Below are positions 24,988 to 34,225 of a DNA stretch of 64,000 bases, in pieces. Numbering within the stretch: position 1 is the first letter of the stretch; each line of letters opens with the position of its first letter. Source of the DNA: Mycobacteroides immunogenum (GTDB lineage: Bacteria; Actinomycetota; Actinomycetes; Mycobacteriales; Mycobacteriaceae); the NCBI RefSeq assembly GCF_001605725.1, contig NZ_CP011530.1:5509782-5573781 (forward strand), given 5' to 3'. A program made the translations under genes and the position numbers. Below the pieces are notes generated by a model that was given only the letters and a program-made list of their open reading frames with translations, had not been told where the DNA came from and did no database searches.

Positions 24988-26292
24988 CTACACCACCAAT
25001 GCCATCCGCGGATCGGTGAGCATTGCCCCCAGATCGGCGAGGAACTTCGATCCCTGTTCACCGTCGACCAGCCGGTGGTCGAAGGACAACGCGAGTGTGG
25101 TGACATCCCGCACCGCCAGCTCGCCGTCGATCACCCAGGGGCGCTTGGCGACAGAGCCCAGCGCCAAGATCGCCGCCTCGCCCGGATTGATGATCGGAGT
25201 GCCGGCGTCGACACCAAAGACCCCGATATTGGTCAGGGTGAATGTGCCACCGGCCATATCTGCCGGCGTGGTCTTGCCCTCACGCGCGGTCGACACCAAC
25301 TGAGCGACGGCCGTTGCCAATTCGCGCAGTGACAGCGCGCCGGCGTTCTTGACGTTCGGCACCACCAGCCCCCGTTCGGTGGCGGCCGCGATACCCAGGT
25401 TCACGTAATGCTTCACGACGATCTCACCGGCCTGCTCATCCCAGGTGGAGTTCAGCGAGGGGTGCGATCGCAGCGCCAACAGCACCATGCGCGCGACCAG
25501 CGTCGTCGGGGTGAGTTTGAGATCGGGGTACCGAGCCTTCAGTTCGGCCAGTAGCGCCATCGTCGCGGTCATGTCGACGGTGAGGAACTCGGTGACATGC
25601 GGGGCCGTGAAAGCGCTGCGCACCATGGCGGCAGCGGTGTGCTTGCGCACTCCCGCGATCGGAATTCGTGTTTCCGCACCCCCCGGGGGCGCGGCGCACC
25701 CGGCATCGGGCTCGGCGGAATGCGGCTGCGGCGCACGGGCCGTGAGGCTCCGGGTGTACGCCTCCACATCCTGGCGGGTGATGCTGCCCCCGATGCCGGT
25801 TCCGTTGATCAGGTCGAGGGCCACACCGAGCTCGGCTGCGAGCTTGCGAACCGACGGCTTGGCCGGGACCCTCTCCGGTACGGGCTGCGCCTGGGCGGCC
25901 GGCGGCACGACGACGGGTTCGGGCTCGGCCGCCTGTTCCACAAGCGCAAGCGCCGCCGCGCCGGATCCCGTGCGGCGCCGGCGACGGGCCGTGCCCGACG
26001 ATTCCGACGGGCCGTATCCGACCAGATTGGCGGGCGCGTCCGGCTCGGCACCGGCCACCTCGATGGAGATCAGTGGCGAACCGACCGCGACGGTGGAGTT
26101 CTCGGCCACCTGTAGGGCCACCACCGTGCCTTCGAAGGGGGACGGCAGTTCGACCATCGCCTTTGCCGTCTCCACATCGGCGAGCACCTGGTTGAGCTTC
26201 ACCTCGTCGCCCACCTTCACCTTCCAGGCGATCAGGTCGGCCTCGGTGAGTCCTTCGCCAAGATCCGGGAGCAGAAACTGTTTGACTGCCAT
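24988..26292 (-). CDS. bkdC: branched-chain 2-oxoacid dehydrogenase E2 (dihydrolipoamide acyltransferase)
   Basis: 434 residues from ATG 26292. One lipoyl domain comes first, with lipoyl-Lys in DVETAKAMVE (K44). A Pro/Ala/Glu-rich linker leads to a peripheral subunit-binding domain (VRKLAAELGVALDLINGTGIGGSITRQDVEAY). The catalytic domain has HTAAAMVRSAFTAPHVTEFLTVDM and ends with DHRLVDG, containing catalytic His406 and Asp410. It transfers acyl groups from lipoyl to CoA at the core of the complex and feeds branched acyl-CoA into fatty-acid synthesis. Last gene of the E1alpha-E1beta-E2 operon; no E3 gene is here, as usual for mycobacteria (shared Lpd). Confidence 0.95.
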   Translation of the reverse strand: MAVKQFLLPDLGEGLTEADLIAWKVKVGDEVKLNQVLADVETAKAMVELPSPFEGTVVALQVAENSTVAVGSPLISIEVAGAEPDAPANLVGYGPSESSGTARRRRRTGSGAAALALVEQAAEPEPVVVPPAAQAQPVPERVPAKPSVRKLAAELGVALDLINGTGIGGSITRQDVEAYTRSLTARAPQPHSAEPDAGCAAPPGGAETRIPIAGVRKHTAAAMVRSAFTAPHVTEFLTVDMTATMALLAELKARYPDLKLTPTTLVARMVLLALRSHPSLNSTWDEQAGEIVVKHYVNLGIAAATERGLVVPNVKNAGALSLRELATAVAQLVSTAREGKTTPADMAGGTFTLTNIGVFGVDAGTPIINPGEAAILALGSVAKRPWVIDGELAVRDVTTLALSFDHRLVDGEQGSKFLADLGAMLTDPRMALVV

Positions 26293-26308
26293 GGATTTCG
26301 CACCCCTT

Positions 26309-27283
26309 CTACGCGGCGATGGCGCGGTCGACGGCGTCCATGACCCGCTCCGCGTCGGGCAGGTAATGATGCTCCACCTTGTTGGCCGGGTACGGCAGCG
26401 CGAAGCCGCCGACGCGCAGGACCGGAGCCTCCAGCTGATAGAAGCACCGCTCGGTGATGCGGGCGGCGATCTCGGCGCCCAATCCCATGAACACCGACGC
26501 CTCGTGCACCACGACCAGCCTTCCGGTTTTGCGCACCGACGCTTCCAGGGTGTCGAAGTCAACCGGCGACAACGAACGCAGATCCACTACCTCGATCGAT
26601 ACCCCCTCCGCCGCAGCCATTTCCGCGGCCGCGTTGGCCACCGCGACCATCGGGCCATAGGCGGCGATGGTAGCCGCCGTGCCGGGGCGGACGATACGTG
26701 CGGCACCCAGTGGGAGCGGGGTCAGCGCGGTGTCGACCTCGCCCTTCTCCCAGTAGCGGCGCTTGGGCTCGAAGAAAATCACCGGGTCGTCGCAGGCGAC
26801 CGACTGGCGGATCATGTCGTACGCGTCCTGTGGTGAGCTGCAGGACACCACCCGCAGGCCCGCGGTATGCGCGAAGTACGCCTCCGGTGACTCGGAATGG
26901 TGTTCCACCGCACCGATTCCGCCGCCGAATGGGATGCGGATGGTCAGTGGCATACCGACCGCACCCTTGGTGCGGTAGTGCAGCTTGGCGACTTGGCTCA
27001 CGATCTGATCGAAGGCCGGGTAGACAAATCCGTCGAATTGGATCTCACACACCGGGCGGTATCCGCGCATGGCCAAACCGACGGCGGTGCCGATGATTCC
27101 GGATTCGGCGAGCGGTGTGTCGATGACGCGATGGTCACCGAAATCCTTTTGCAGCCCATCGGTGACCCGAAACACGCCGCCGAGCTTGCCGACATCCTCG
27201 CCCATTACGATCACGCGGTCGTCGTCCTCCAGCGCCGCCCGCAACCCGGCGTTCAGGGCACCGGACATGGTCATCCTGGTCAT
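26309..27283 (-). CDS. bkdB: branched-chain 2-oxoacid dehydrogenase E1 beta subunit
   Basis: 324 residues. Recognised by MTMSGALNAGLRAALEDDDRVIVMGEDVGKLGGVFRVTDGL, DTPLAESGIIGTAVGLAMRGYRPVCEIQF, RIPFGGGIGAVEHHSESPEAYFAHTAGLRVV and a C-terminal transketolase domain VEVVDLRSLSPVDFDTL. It pairs with E1alpha to form the ThDP-dependent decarboxylase (alpha2beta2). The ATG overlaps the E1alpha stop (ATGA at 27280-27283), so the two are made in equal amounts. Confidence 0.96.
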   Translation of the reverse strand: MTRMTMSGALNAGLRAALEDDDRVIVMGEDVGKLGGVFRVTDGLQKDFGDHRVIDTPLAESGIIGTAVGLAMRGYRPVCEIQFDGFVYPAFDQIVSQVAKLHYRTKGAVGMPLTIRIPFGGGIGAVEHHSESPEAYFAHTAGLRVVSCSSPQDAYDMIRQSVACDDPVIFFEPKRRYWEKGEVDTALTPLPLGAARIVRPGTAATIAAYGPMVAVANAAAEMAAAEGVSIEVVDLRSLSPVDFDTLEASVRKTGRLVVVHEASVFMGLGAEIAARITERCFYQLEAPVLRVGGFALPYPANKVEHHYLPDAERVMDAVDRAIAA

Positions 27284-28359
27284 GATGCGATCCCTTCATC
27301 CTCAAAGCCCTCGAGATACTCCAGGTAGTCGTGCCGTTCGGCGGCGACAAGCGAATGTGGTTCCGCGTAGACGTGGTTGAACATGTCGGCGGCGGTCGGC
27401 TCGACCGTGCCCAGGCATCCCGCCCGCATCTGGGCAGCCACCTGATCGGCCTTCGCGGCGATGCGCTCCTTCTCCGATTCGGTCAGCGCACCCTTGCTCT
27501 CCAGGTACTTTTCCACCCGCGCCAGCGGATCCTTGGCGCGCCACTCGTCCAGTTCGGCCGCGTTGCGGTACTTGGTGGGGTCGTCGGAGGTGGTGTGCGG
27601 TCCCATCCGGTAGGTGACCGCTTCGATCAGGGTGGGGCCGCTGCCCTCGCGGGCACGCCGCAGCGCCGCGCGGGTCGCTGCCATCACGGCCAGCACGTCA
27701 TTGCCGTCCACCTGAATCCCGGGGACGCCGAAGCCGATGCCCCGGGCGGCCAGCGGCAGATGACTCTGCACCCGGACCGGCTCGCTGATCGCCCACTGGT
27801 TGTTCTGACAGAAGAAGACCACGGGCGCACCGAAACTCGACGCGAAGGCGAACGCCTCGGAAACGTCGCCCTGACTGGTGGCACCGTCGCCGAAGTACGC
27901 GATGACCGCGGTATCCGATCCGTCGAACTTCACCCCCATGGCGTATCCGGTGGCGTGCAGCGACTGCGCGCCGACGATGATGGCAGGCGCGGTGATGTTG
28001 TGATCGCGCGGGTTCCAGCCCGATTGTGTTGAGCCGCGCCAGAATTGCAGCATCGCGGTGGGTTCGACGCCACGGCAGTAGGCGACGCCGTGCTCGCGGA
28101 AACTGGTGAAGGCGAAGTCGTCGTGTTGCAGCGCGCGAGCGGAACCGACCTGCGCGGCTTCCTGACCCAACAGCGGCGCCCACAACGCGAGCTCACCCTG
28201 ACGCTGCAGGGCCGTGGCCTCGTTATCGATGCGGCGGACCACCACCATGTCCTCGTACAGCGCCCTCAGCTGATCGTCATCGACATCGGCGACCAGGGGT
28301 GCGTACTCCGGATTCTCGATCCGGATACCGTCCGGATCGAGGAGCTGGATGATCTCCAT
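27280..28359 (-). CDS. bkdA: branched-chain 2-oxoacid dehydrogenase E1 alpha subunit
   Basis: 359 residues. The ThDP-binding motif runs from GDGATSQGDVSEAFAFASSFGAPVVFFCQNNQ (GDG to NN). The phosphorylation-loop equivalent YRMGPHTTSDDPTKYR follows. The substrate-side segment AFTSFREHGVAYCRG is typical. It decarboxylates 2-oxoacids from valine, leucine and isoleucine (in M. tuberculosis, Rv2497c). It is first in the operon, with GAGGGCAGG before the ATG, and lies divergent from an Lrp-type regulator 165 bases away, which probably controls it. Confidence 0.96.
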   Translation of the reverse strand: MEIIQLLDPDGIRIENPEYAPLVADVDDDQLRALYEDMVVVRRIDNEATALQRQGELALWAPLLGQEAAQVGSARALQHDDFAFTSFREHGVAYCRGVEPTAMLQFWRGSTQSGWNPRDHNITAPAIIVGAQSLHATGYAMGVKFDGSDTAVIAYFGDGATSQGDVSEAFAFASSFGAPVVFFCQNNQWAISEPVRVQSHLPLAARGIGFGVPGIQVDGNDVLAVMAATRAALRRAREGSGPTLIEAVTYRMGPHTTSDDPTKYRNAAELDEWRAKDPLARVEKYLESKGALTESEKERIAAKADQVAAQMRAGCLGTVEPTAADMFNHVYAEPHSLVAAERHDYLEYLEGFEDEGIAS

Positions 28360-28472
28360 AACCTGCCCTCGCTAACGATGTGACGCACTACCGAAACATG
28401 ACCGCCGCACCGTGGCTGTGTCATGACTCACAGTGCACCAGATAGTCATACTGCGCAACCGATGCGTGTCGA

Positions 28473-28482
28473 ATTGCGCAAT
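28473..28482. promoter_or_regulatory. palindrome ATTGCGCAAT in bkd-lrp divergent region
   Basis: A perfect 10-bp palindrome. Related CTGCGCAA (28451-28458) and ATACTGCGCGC (28514-28524) elements nearby share a TGCGC core, so three spaced half-sites occur in about 75 bases between the divergent genes. This is typical of Lrp/AsnC control regions. Confidence 0.45.
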
Positions 28483-28524
28483 ATGCCCAGATTTAAACGA
28501 CCATTCTGTGCGATACTGCGCGCT

Positions 28525-28998
28525 ATGACTACTCTGGATGCCACCGATGCGAAGTTGTTACTCGCACTCACGCAAACTCCCCGCGCATCCGGGGTGGAGC
28601 TGGCGCAGCGGCTGAATCTGTCGCGCAACACGGTGCAGGCACGACTGACGCGCTGGGATCAGCACGAGGCCCTGGCCGGCATCGATCATCAGATCGTCCC
28701 GCGCGCGATGGGCTATCCGATGACGGCGTATGTCACCGCGCGCATCGACCAGCACCAGTTGAGCGCGATCGGTGCGGCACTGGCCGATATACCGGAAGTG
28801 GTGCAAGTGCACGGCCTGGCCGGAGCCGACGATCTCATGATCAAGGTGGTGGCCGTCGATAGCGACGACCTCTATCGGATCGCGGGATACATTCTCGATA
28901 TCCCGGGTATCACCCGTACCTCGATCGCCATCGCGATGCACGAGCTGGTGGCGTTCCGAATGACACCGCTGCTACGGCGTCTCGCCAGGCAGGGGTGA
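28525..28998 (+). CDS. Lrp/AsnC family transcriptional regulator
   Basis: 157 residues from ATG 28525. N-terminal winged helix: LDATDAKLLLALTQTPRASGVELAQRLNLSRNTVQARLTRWDQHEAL. C-terminal RAM domain with HGLAGADDLMIKVVAVDSDDLYRIAGYILDIPGI, including the Gly-rich turn that binds amino acids and joins dimers into octamers. The first in-frame ATG at 28423 is less likely, because GATACT lies seven bases before 28525 (leaderless pattern). It is divergent from the bkd operon, so it probably senses a branched-chain amino acid; M. tuberculosis keeps a similar pairing (Rv2494-Rv2497c region), as far as I recall. Confidence 0.88.
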   Translation: MTTLDATDAKLLLALTQTPRASGVELAQRLNLSRNTVQARLTRWDQHEALAGIDHQIVPRAMGYPMTAYVTARIDQHQLSAIGAALADIPEVVQVHGLAGADDLMIKVVAVDSDDLYRIAGYILDIPGITRTSIAIAMHELVAFRMTPLLRRLARQG

Positions 28999-29001
28999 TG
29001 G

Positions 29002-30342
29002 TTAACCCAACCAATCCAAAACCGCTGCGGCCGTCCATGATTGCTGCATGCTACCCAGCGGCTCCCCGGTGAACGGCTCGTAGTACTCCGCGAACGAACC
29101 GTCGCCTGCCTGCCGTAGTCCCTCTTGCCGCAACAGGAATGCGCGCTCACCCCAGCCGCGCCGCTCGAACGCCCAACAGAACAGCCAGGTGAGCACCGGC
29201 CAGACCGGACCCCGCCAGTACTCACGCGGCCGAAAGTCTCGCGAGACCGGTGACGTGGAAGGCACCAGCGCGTAGCGCAGATCGGGATGGCCGCAGAACC
29301 GCGGTCCCTCCAGCAGCCGCAGCAGGGCCAGCTCCTGCGGGCGCGGCAGCCCGCCGGTGAGCAGCGGCGCGAACACAGCCACCGTGTCGGTGGCGACCCA
29401 CTTACCCGTCTTGACATCGAAATCCCTTGCCGCCCCGGTGCGCTCCTCGGTGGTATCGAGAACGCCCTGCCGGAACCGCTCCGCCCAGCTGTGCAATTCA
29501 CGCACATCAGCGCGCGGGCGGGCATGCTCCTCCCCGATGGTGGCCAGCACCTCGCATGCCACCGAGAAGATCGCCGAGACGAAGACGTCCTCCATGGCGA
29601 AGCTCATCGCGTCGGGCAGCCGGGCATCGTCGTAGCGCACCGATTTCATCTCTTCCAACAGCCACAGATACACGTCGTATTCGGCGTCCTTGGGCCGCTG
29701 CGACGGATCGGTCACGATGGTGGTGTCCTCGCGCGTGTACGGCGGCAGCTCGCCCGGAACAACGTTGGCGTAGGCCCCATCCCAGCGCGGCGAGTTGTCC
29801 ATCCCGGATTCCCACCCGTGATACAGGGTGATGCGACCATGCTGATTCTGGTCCCGCGTCTCGGCCAGCCACCGATGCCACCGCATGAGATCGGACCAGC
29901 GCCGGTCCAGGAAGGCCTCCGCGATGCCCCGGGCGCTGCGGCCCCGCCGTCGGGCGTGATCCAGGATGCGCTGCACCGCGATGGCATGCACGGGCGGCTG
30001 CGTGATGCCCGATGTCTGATGCCCCGACGGCGCGTTCGCCGCCAGCTCGGCCGTCTGCCAGCGGGCCGGACCCGGAAAGTACCCGTCGACTCCGTTCGCG
30101 AACACGATGTGCGGGATCATCCCGTTGGCCCATTGTGCCGACAGCAGGGTGTCCAGCTCAGTGACCGCGCGCTCGACGCTCAACGGCGCCAACCCGACCG
30201 CCACGAATGCCGCGTCCCAGCTCCACATGTGCGGATAGAGCTTCGGTGCGGCACTGGTCATCGTTCCCCGGTCATTACCCCTGAGCAGGTATGCCGCGCG
30301 CGCGGCCAGCTGCGTGGGAGTGAACATCGGGTGGGAGGGCAT
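29002..30342 (-). CDS. ggh: glucosylglycerate hydrolase (GH63)
   Basis: 446 residues, matching the length of the M. hassiacum enzyme. The (alpha/alpha)6-barrel shows YPHMWSWDAAFVAVGLAPLS near the N-terminus, WANGMIPHIVF, ITLYHGWESGMDNSPRWDGAY (with a catalytic acidic residue) and, near the C-terminus, RPREYWRGPVWPVLTWLF and GSFAEYYEPFTGEPLGSMQQSWTAAAVLDWL. It hydrolyses glucosylglycerate (and mannosylglycerate) to sugar and glycerate, a step used when cells recover from nitrogen limitation. Cytoplasmic; no signal peptide. Tail-to-tail with lrp, three bases apart; its upstream region holds the large inverted repeat at 30378-30440. Confidence 0.93.
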   Translation of the reverse strand: MPSHPMFTPTQLAARAAYLLRGNDRGTMTSAAPKLYPHMWSWDAAFVAVGLAPLSVERAVTELDTLLSAQWANGMIPHIVFANGVDGYFPGPARWQTAELAANAPSGHQTSGITQPPVHAIAVQRILDHARRRGRSARGIAEAFLDRRWSDLMRWHRWLAETRDQNQHGRITLYHGWESGMDNSPRWDGAYANVVPGELPPYTREDTTIVTDPSQRPKDAEYDVYLWLLEEMKSVRYDDARLPDAMSFAMEDVFVSAIFSVACEVLATIGEEHARPRADVRELHSWAERFRQGVLDTTEERTGAARDFDVKTGKWVATDTVAVFAPLLTGGLPRPQELALLRLLEGPRFCGHPDLRYALVPSTSPVSRDFRPREYWRGPVWPVLTWLFCWAFERRGWGERAFLLRQEGLRQAGDGSFAEYYEPFTGEPLGSMQQSWTAAAVLDWLG

Positions 30343-30377
30343 CCGTCCATTGTGCGGTGTAGCTGTCCATTCCCTCT

Positions 30378-30440
30378 CGCCGAAAGTCGACTTTTGGTGT
30401 GAAAGTGCGAGTAAAGCGCACCAAAAGTCGACTTTCGGCG
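30378..30440. repeat. 22-bp perfect inverted repeat with 19-base spacer, each arm containing AAAGTCGACTTT-type palindrome
   Basis: Arms 30378-30399 and 30419-30440 are exact reverse complements. Left reads from CGCCGAAAGTCGAC to TTTTGGTG; right reads from CACCAAAAGTCGAC to TTTCGGCG. Each arm has its own palindrome around GTCGAC. The structure lies between divergent ggh (start 30342) and SDR (start 30462) genes, so it is not a terminator of either. The right arm ends nine bases before the TAGCGT -10 box of the SDR gene, over the -35 region. Confidence 0.8.
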
Positions 30441-30448
30441 CCGGCGCG

Positions 30449-30454
30449 TAGCGT
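30449..30454 (+). promoter_or_regulatory. -10 element of leaderless promoter for SDR gene
   Basis: TAGCGT, then GACGCAC (seven bases), then ATG at 30462. No ribosome site. Confidence 0.55.
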
Positions 30455-30461
30455 GACGCAC

Positions 30462-31127
30462 ATGCCTCACGCTCTCATCACCGGTGCCGCCGGTGGGCTC
30501 GGTGCCGCCATTGCCCGCGCGCTCGCCCCCACGCACAGCCTGCTCTTGGGCGGTCGCCCGTCCACCAGGCTGGACGCCTTGGCCACCGAGTTGAATGCCA
30601 CCCCCTGGCCCGTCGACCTCGGTGACCAGGACGCGGTCCTCGGCGCCGTGGCCGGCATCGACACACTGGACGTGCTCGTGCACAACGCCGGAGTCTCCTA
30701 TCCCGCCACCATCGCCGACTCGAGCCTGGCCGACTGGCGAAAGACCTTTGATGTCAACGTATTAGCACCCGTCGCGCTCACCCAGGCCCTGCTGCCCGCA
30801 CTGCGCGCGGCGCAGGGTGACGTGGTGTTCATCAACTCCGGCGCGGGGATCAACGCGCACCCGGGCATCGGCTCGTACTCGGCCAGCAAGTTCGCGCTGC
30901 GTGGATTCGCCGACGTACTGCGCGCCGAGGAACCCACGCTTCGGGTCACCTCGGTGCACCCGGGACGGATCAGCACACCGATGCAACAAGAGCTGACCGA
31001 ACACGAAGGGCGCGAATACGATCCGAGCGAATACATGCGTCCCGAATCCGTGGCGCAGCTGGTCGCCGATGCCGTGAATCTGCCGCGCGACGCCCGGGTA
31101 CACCAGATCGTCGTGCGACAGAACTAG
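30462..31127 (+). CDS. short-chain dehydrogenase/reductase
   Basis: 221 residues. TGAAGGLG cofactor loop at about 8-15, [13 protein letters not shown] in place of NNAG, then [30 protein letters not shown], with catalytic Ser and Tyr-x-x-x-Lys. [12 protein letters not shown] follows. The C-terminus is short, as in the compact SDR family. Start ATG 30462 is supported by the promoter immediately upstream; an in-frame start at 30399 would lie inside the inverted repeat. Its TAG stop overlaps the leuS stop through a shared CTAG. Confidence 0.85.
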   Translation: MPHALITGAAGGLGAAIARALAPTHSLLLGGRPSTRLDALATELNATPWPVDLGDQDAVLGAVAGIDTLDVLVHNAGVSYPATIADSSLADWRKTFDVNVLAPVALTQALLPALRAAQGDVVFINSGAGINAHPGIGSYSASKFALRGFADVLRAEEPTLRVTSVHPGRISTPMQQELTEHEGREYDPSEYMRPESVAQLVADAVNLPRDARVHQIVVRQN

Positions 31128-33991
31128 ACGACCAGGTTCACCATGCGGCCGGGCACCACGATCACCTTCTTCGGGGTGGCGCCGGCCAAGAACTCCAGCA
31201 CCTTCTCCTCCGCCAGGGCCGCCGCCTCGATATCGCCCTTCGGTGCATCGGCGGCCACGGTGATGCGGCCACGTACCTTGCCGTTCACCTGAATCGGGTA
31301 CTCGACGGTGTCGGCGACCAGCCAGCGCTCATCGGACACCGGGAAGGGCCCGTGCGCCAACGATTGCTCGCCGCCCAGCTGGCTCCACAGCTCCTCGGCC
31401 AGATGCGGGGCCAGCGGCGCCAACATGAGCACCAGTGGCTCCACCGCGGCGCGCGGCGCACCCTCCGGGTACTCCTTGGTGAGGTGATTGGTGTACTCGA
31501 TCAACTTGGCCGCGGCGGTGTTATTACGCAGGGCCGCATAGTCTTCGGCGACTCCGGCAATCGTCTTGTGCAACGCCCGCAGCGTGTCCTCGTTGGTCAC
31601 GTCGTCGGAGGTGACACGAATCTTGCCGGTCTCCTCGTCGACCACCACTCGCCACGCACGCTGCAGGAAGCGATGAGCACCCACGACATCCTTTGTGGCC
31701 CAGGGGCGCGACAGCTCCAGCGGACCCATGGACATCTCGTAGACCCGCAGCGTGTCGGCACCATAGTTGTCGCAGATGTCGTCCGGCGAGATCGAGTTCT
31801 TCAGGCTCTTTCCGATCTTGCCGAACTCCTGCTTCACCTCCGCGCCCTGATAGAAGAACTTTCCGTTCTCCTCGACCACCTCGGCGGCCGGGACGTACAT
31901 ACCGCGCGCGTCCGTGTAGGCGTGGGCCTGGATGTAACCCTGGTTGAGCAGCCGCCGGTACGGCTCGCGGGAACTGACGTGCCCCAGGTCGTAGAGGACC
32001 TTGTGCCAGAACCGCGAATACAGCAGATGCAGCACGGCATGCTCCATGCCGCCTACGTATAGATCGACACCGCCCGGATCGTTCGGGCCGTACTCGGCCG
32101 GGCGCGGCCCCAGCCAGTACGCCTCGTTCTCCTTGTCGCAGAAGGCTTCCGAGTTATCGGGATCCGCGTAGCGCAGCTCGTACCACGAGCTGCCCGCCCA
32201 CTGCGGCATCACGTTGGTATCGCGTGTGTAGTGCTGCAGCCCGTCGCCCAGATCCAGCTCGACGGTCACCCAGTCCGTGGCCTTCGACAACGGCGGCGAC
32301 GGCTCGGACGAGGCATCCTCCGGATCGAAGGACACCGGCGCGTAGTCCTCGACCTCGGGCAGCTCGACGGGCAAGGCGTCCTCGCCCAGCGGGCGTGGAC
32401 GCCCGTCCGCGTCATAGACAATCGGGAAAGGCTCGCCCCAATACCTCTGGCGCGCAAAGAGCCAGTCGCGCAGCTTGTATTCGATGCGCGACTCACCGCG
32501 CCCGTCTGCGGTCAGCCGGCGGGTCACCTCGGCCTTGGCGGCGTCGATGTCGAGACCGTCCAGGTAGTCGGAGTTCACCAGCGCACCGTCACCGGTGTAG
32601 GCGGCCTCGGTGACATCGCCGCCGGAAATCACTTCCTGCACCGGTAAACCGAAGGTGTTGGCGAAGTCCCAGTCCCGCTGGTCGTGTCCGGGCACCGCCA
32701 TGATGGCACCGGTGCCGTACCCCAGCAGCACATAGTCGGCGATGAAGACCGGCACCGGCTTTCCGCTCACCGGATTGGTGGCGTAGGCGCCGGTGAAGAC
32801 ACCCGTCTTTTCTTTGTTCTCTTGACGTTCCAGATCGCTCTTGGCGGCAATGGAGCGGCGGTACTGCTCGATCGCCGATCGCGGCGAGTCCTGCCCTCCC
32901 GTCCAGCGAGGGTCGGTTCCCTCCGGCCAGGCCGCCGCGGCCAGCGCGTCCACCAGCGGATGCTCGGGCGCCAGCACGATGTAGGTGGCGCCGAAGAGTG
33001 TGTCGGGCCGGGTGGTGAACACCTCGATATCGGCGGGGCCACCCGCCCCATTCACCGCGAACAAGACCGACGCACCCTGCGAACGACCGATCCAGTTGCG
33101 TTGCATGGTCTTGACCTTGTCGGGCCAGTCCAGCACATCCAGGTCGTCGATCAATCTGTCGGAGTACGCGGTGATGCGCATCATCCACTGCCGCAGACGT
33201 TTACGGAAGACCGGGAAGTTGCCACGCTCACTGCGGCCGTCCGCGGTGACCTCTTCGTTGGCCAACACGGTGCCCAACCCCGGGCACCAGTTGACCACCG
33301 AATCCGATTGGTACACCAGGCGATACGAGTCAACAAGATCCGCGCGCGCACCGGCGCTCAGCTCTGCCCACACCGTGCCGTCCGCGGGAGTGCGCACGCC
33401 GGAATCGAATTCGGCGATCAGCTCAGCGATGGGCCGCGCACGGCGCGCCTGCTCGTCGTACCAGGCGTTGTAGATCTGCAGGAAGATCCACTGCGTCCAT
33501 CGGTAGAAGTCGACATCGGTGGTCGCGAAGCTGCGGCGCGAGTCGTGCCCCAGGCCCAGCCGCCCCAGCTGCCGCTTGTAGTTGACGATGTTCGCCTCGG
33601 TGCGCACCCGCGGATGAGTGCCGGTCTGCACCGCGTACTGCTCGGCGGGCAACCCGAAGGCGTCGAATCCCAGGGCGTGCAGCACGTTGGCTCCACGCAT
33701 CCGGTGATAGCGGGCGTAGACGTCCGTCGCGATGTAGCCGAGCGGATGTCCGACATGCAGACCGTCGCCGGACGGATACGGGAACATGTCCTGGACGAAC
33801 ATCTTGCCGGCCGGAATCGGCGTGCCGTCCGTCGGCGCGAGCGATCCCACCGGATTCGGCACATGGAACGTGCCCCGGTCGGCCCACGTCTGTTGCCAGC
33901 GGCGCTCGATCTGCCCGGCGAGCTGCGCGGTGTAGCGGTGCACGGGCGTTTCCGCAGAATCTCCGGCGGCGTCTTGCTGGGCATCAGTCAC
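31124..33991 (-). CDS. leuS: leucyl-tRNA synthetase
   Basis: 955 residues. Class I signatures: [18 protein letters not shown] (HIGH-type HVGH) and [15 protein letters not shown] (KMSKS variant KIGKS). The CP1 editing domain with [23 protein letters not shown] lies between them, followed by the anticodon-binding helices and the C-terminal [16 protein letters not shown]. It charges tRNA-Leu. The N-terminal tail (about 1-40) is Ala/Asp-rich. It stands alone, convergent with the SDR gene and divergent from the Mtc28-like gene. Confidence 0.98.
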   Translation of the reverse strand: MTDAQQDAAGDSAETPVHRYTAQLAGQIERRWQQTWADRGTFHVPNPVGSLAPTDGTPIPAGKMFVQDMFPYPSGDGLHVGHPLGYIATDVYARYHRMRGANVLHALGFDAFGLPAEQYAVQTGTHPRVRTEANIVNYKRQLGRLGLGHDSRRSFATTDVDFYRWTQWIFLQIYNAWYDEQARRARPIAELIAEFDSGVRTPADGTVWAELSAGARADLVDSYRLVYQSDSVVNWCPGLGTVLANEEVTADGRSERGNFPVFRKRLRQWMMRITAYSDRLIDDLDVLDWPDKVKTMQRNWIGRSQGASVLFAVNGAGGPADIEVFTTRPDTLFGATYIVLAPEHPLVDALAAAAWPEGTDPRWTGGQDSPRSAIEQYRRSIAAKSDLERQENKEKTGVFTGAYATNPVSGKPVPVFIADYVLLGYGTGAIMAVPGHDQRDWDFANTFGLPVQEVISGGDVTEAAYTGDGALVNSDYLDGLDIDAAKAEVTRRLTADGRGESRIEYKLRDWLFARQRYWGEPFPIVYDADGRPRPLGEDALPVELPEVEDYAPVSFDPEDASSEPSPPLSKATDWVTVELDLGDGLQHYTRDTNVMPQWAGSSWYELRYADPDNSEAFCDKENEAYWLGPRPAEYGPNDPGGVDLYVGGMEHAVLHLLYSRFWHKVLYDLGHVSSREPYRRLLNQGYIQAHAYTDARGMYVPAAEVVEENGKFFYQGAEVKQEFGKIGKSLKNSISPDDICDNYGADTLRVYEMSMGPLELSRPWATKDVVGAHRFLQRAWRVVVDEETGKIRVTSDDVTNEDTLRALHKTIAGVAEDYAALRNNTAAAKLIEYTNHLTKEYPEGAPRAAVEPLVLMLAPLAPHLAEELWSQLGGEQSLAHGPFPVSDERWLVADTVEYPIQVNGKVRGRITVAADAPKGDIEAAALAEEKVLEFLAGATPKKVIVVPGRMVNLVV

Positions 33992-34225
33992 GGTTCAAGG
34001 GTAAAGGTGGCTGGTCAGCGAACAGAAATCGCCGCTTTGGCGACGAGAGTTAATCACTCTGGTCACAATCCGGCCACTTCCGGGGGTGTCCGGGGTGGTT
34101 TCTCAGCTGCGCTTATTAACTTCGGGACCGCACAACCGAGAGCCCGTCTGTCGACGCCGTCAGCGCTTCTCGTTGTCGCCACAACCTCACACAACGCATT
34201 GGACAGAGCCGGAAGGACATAGAAG

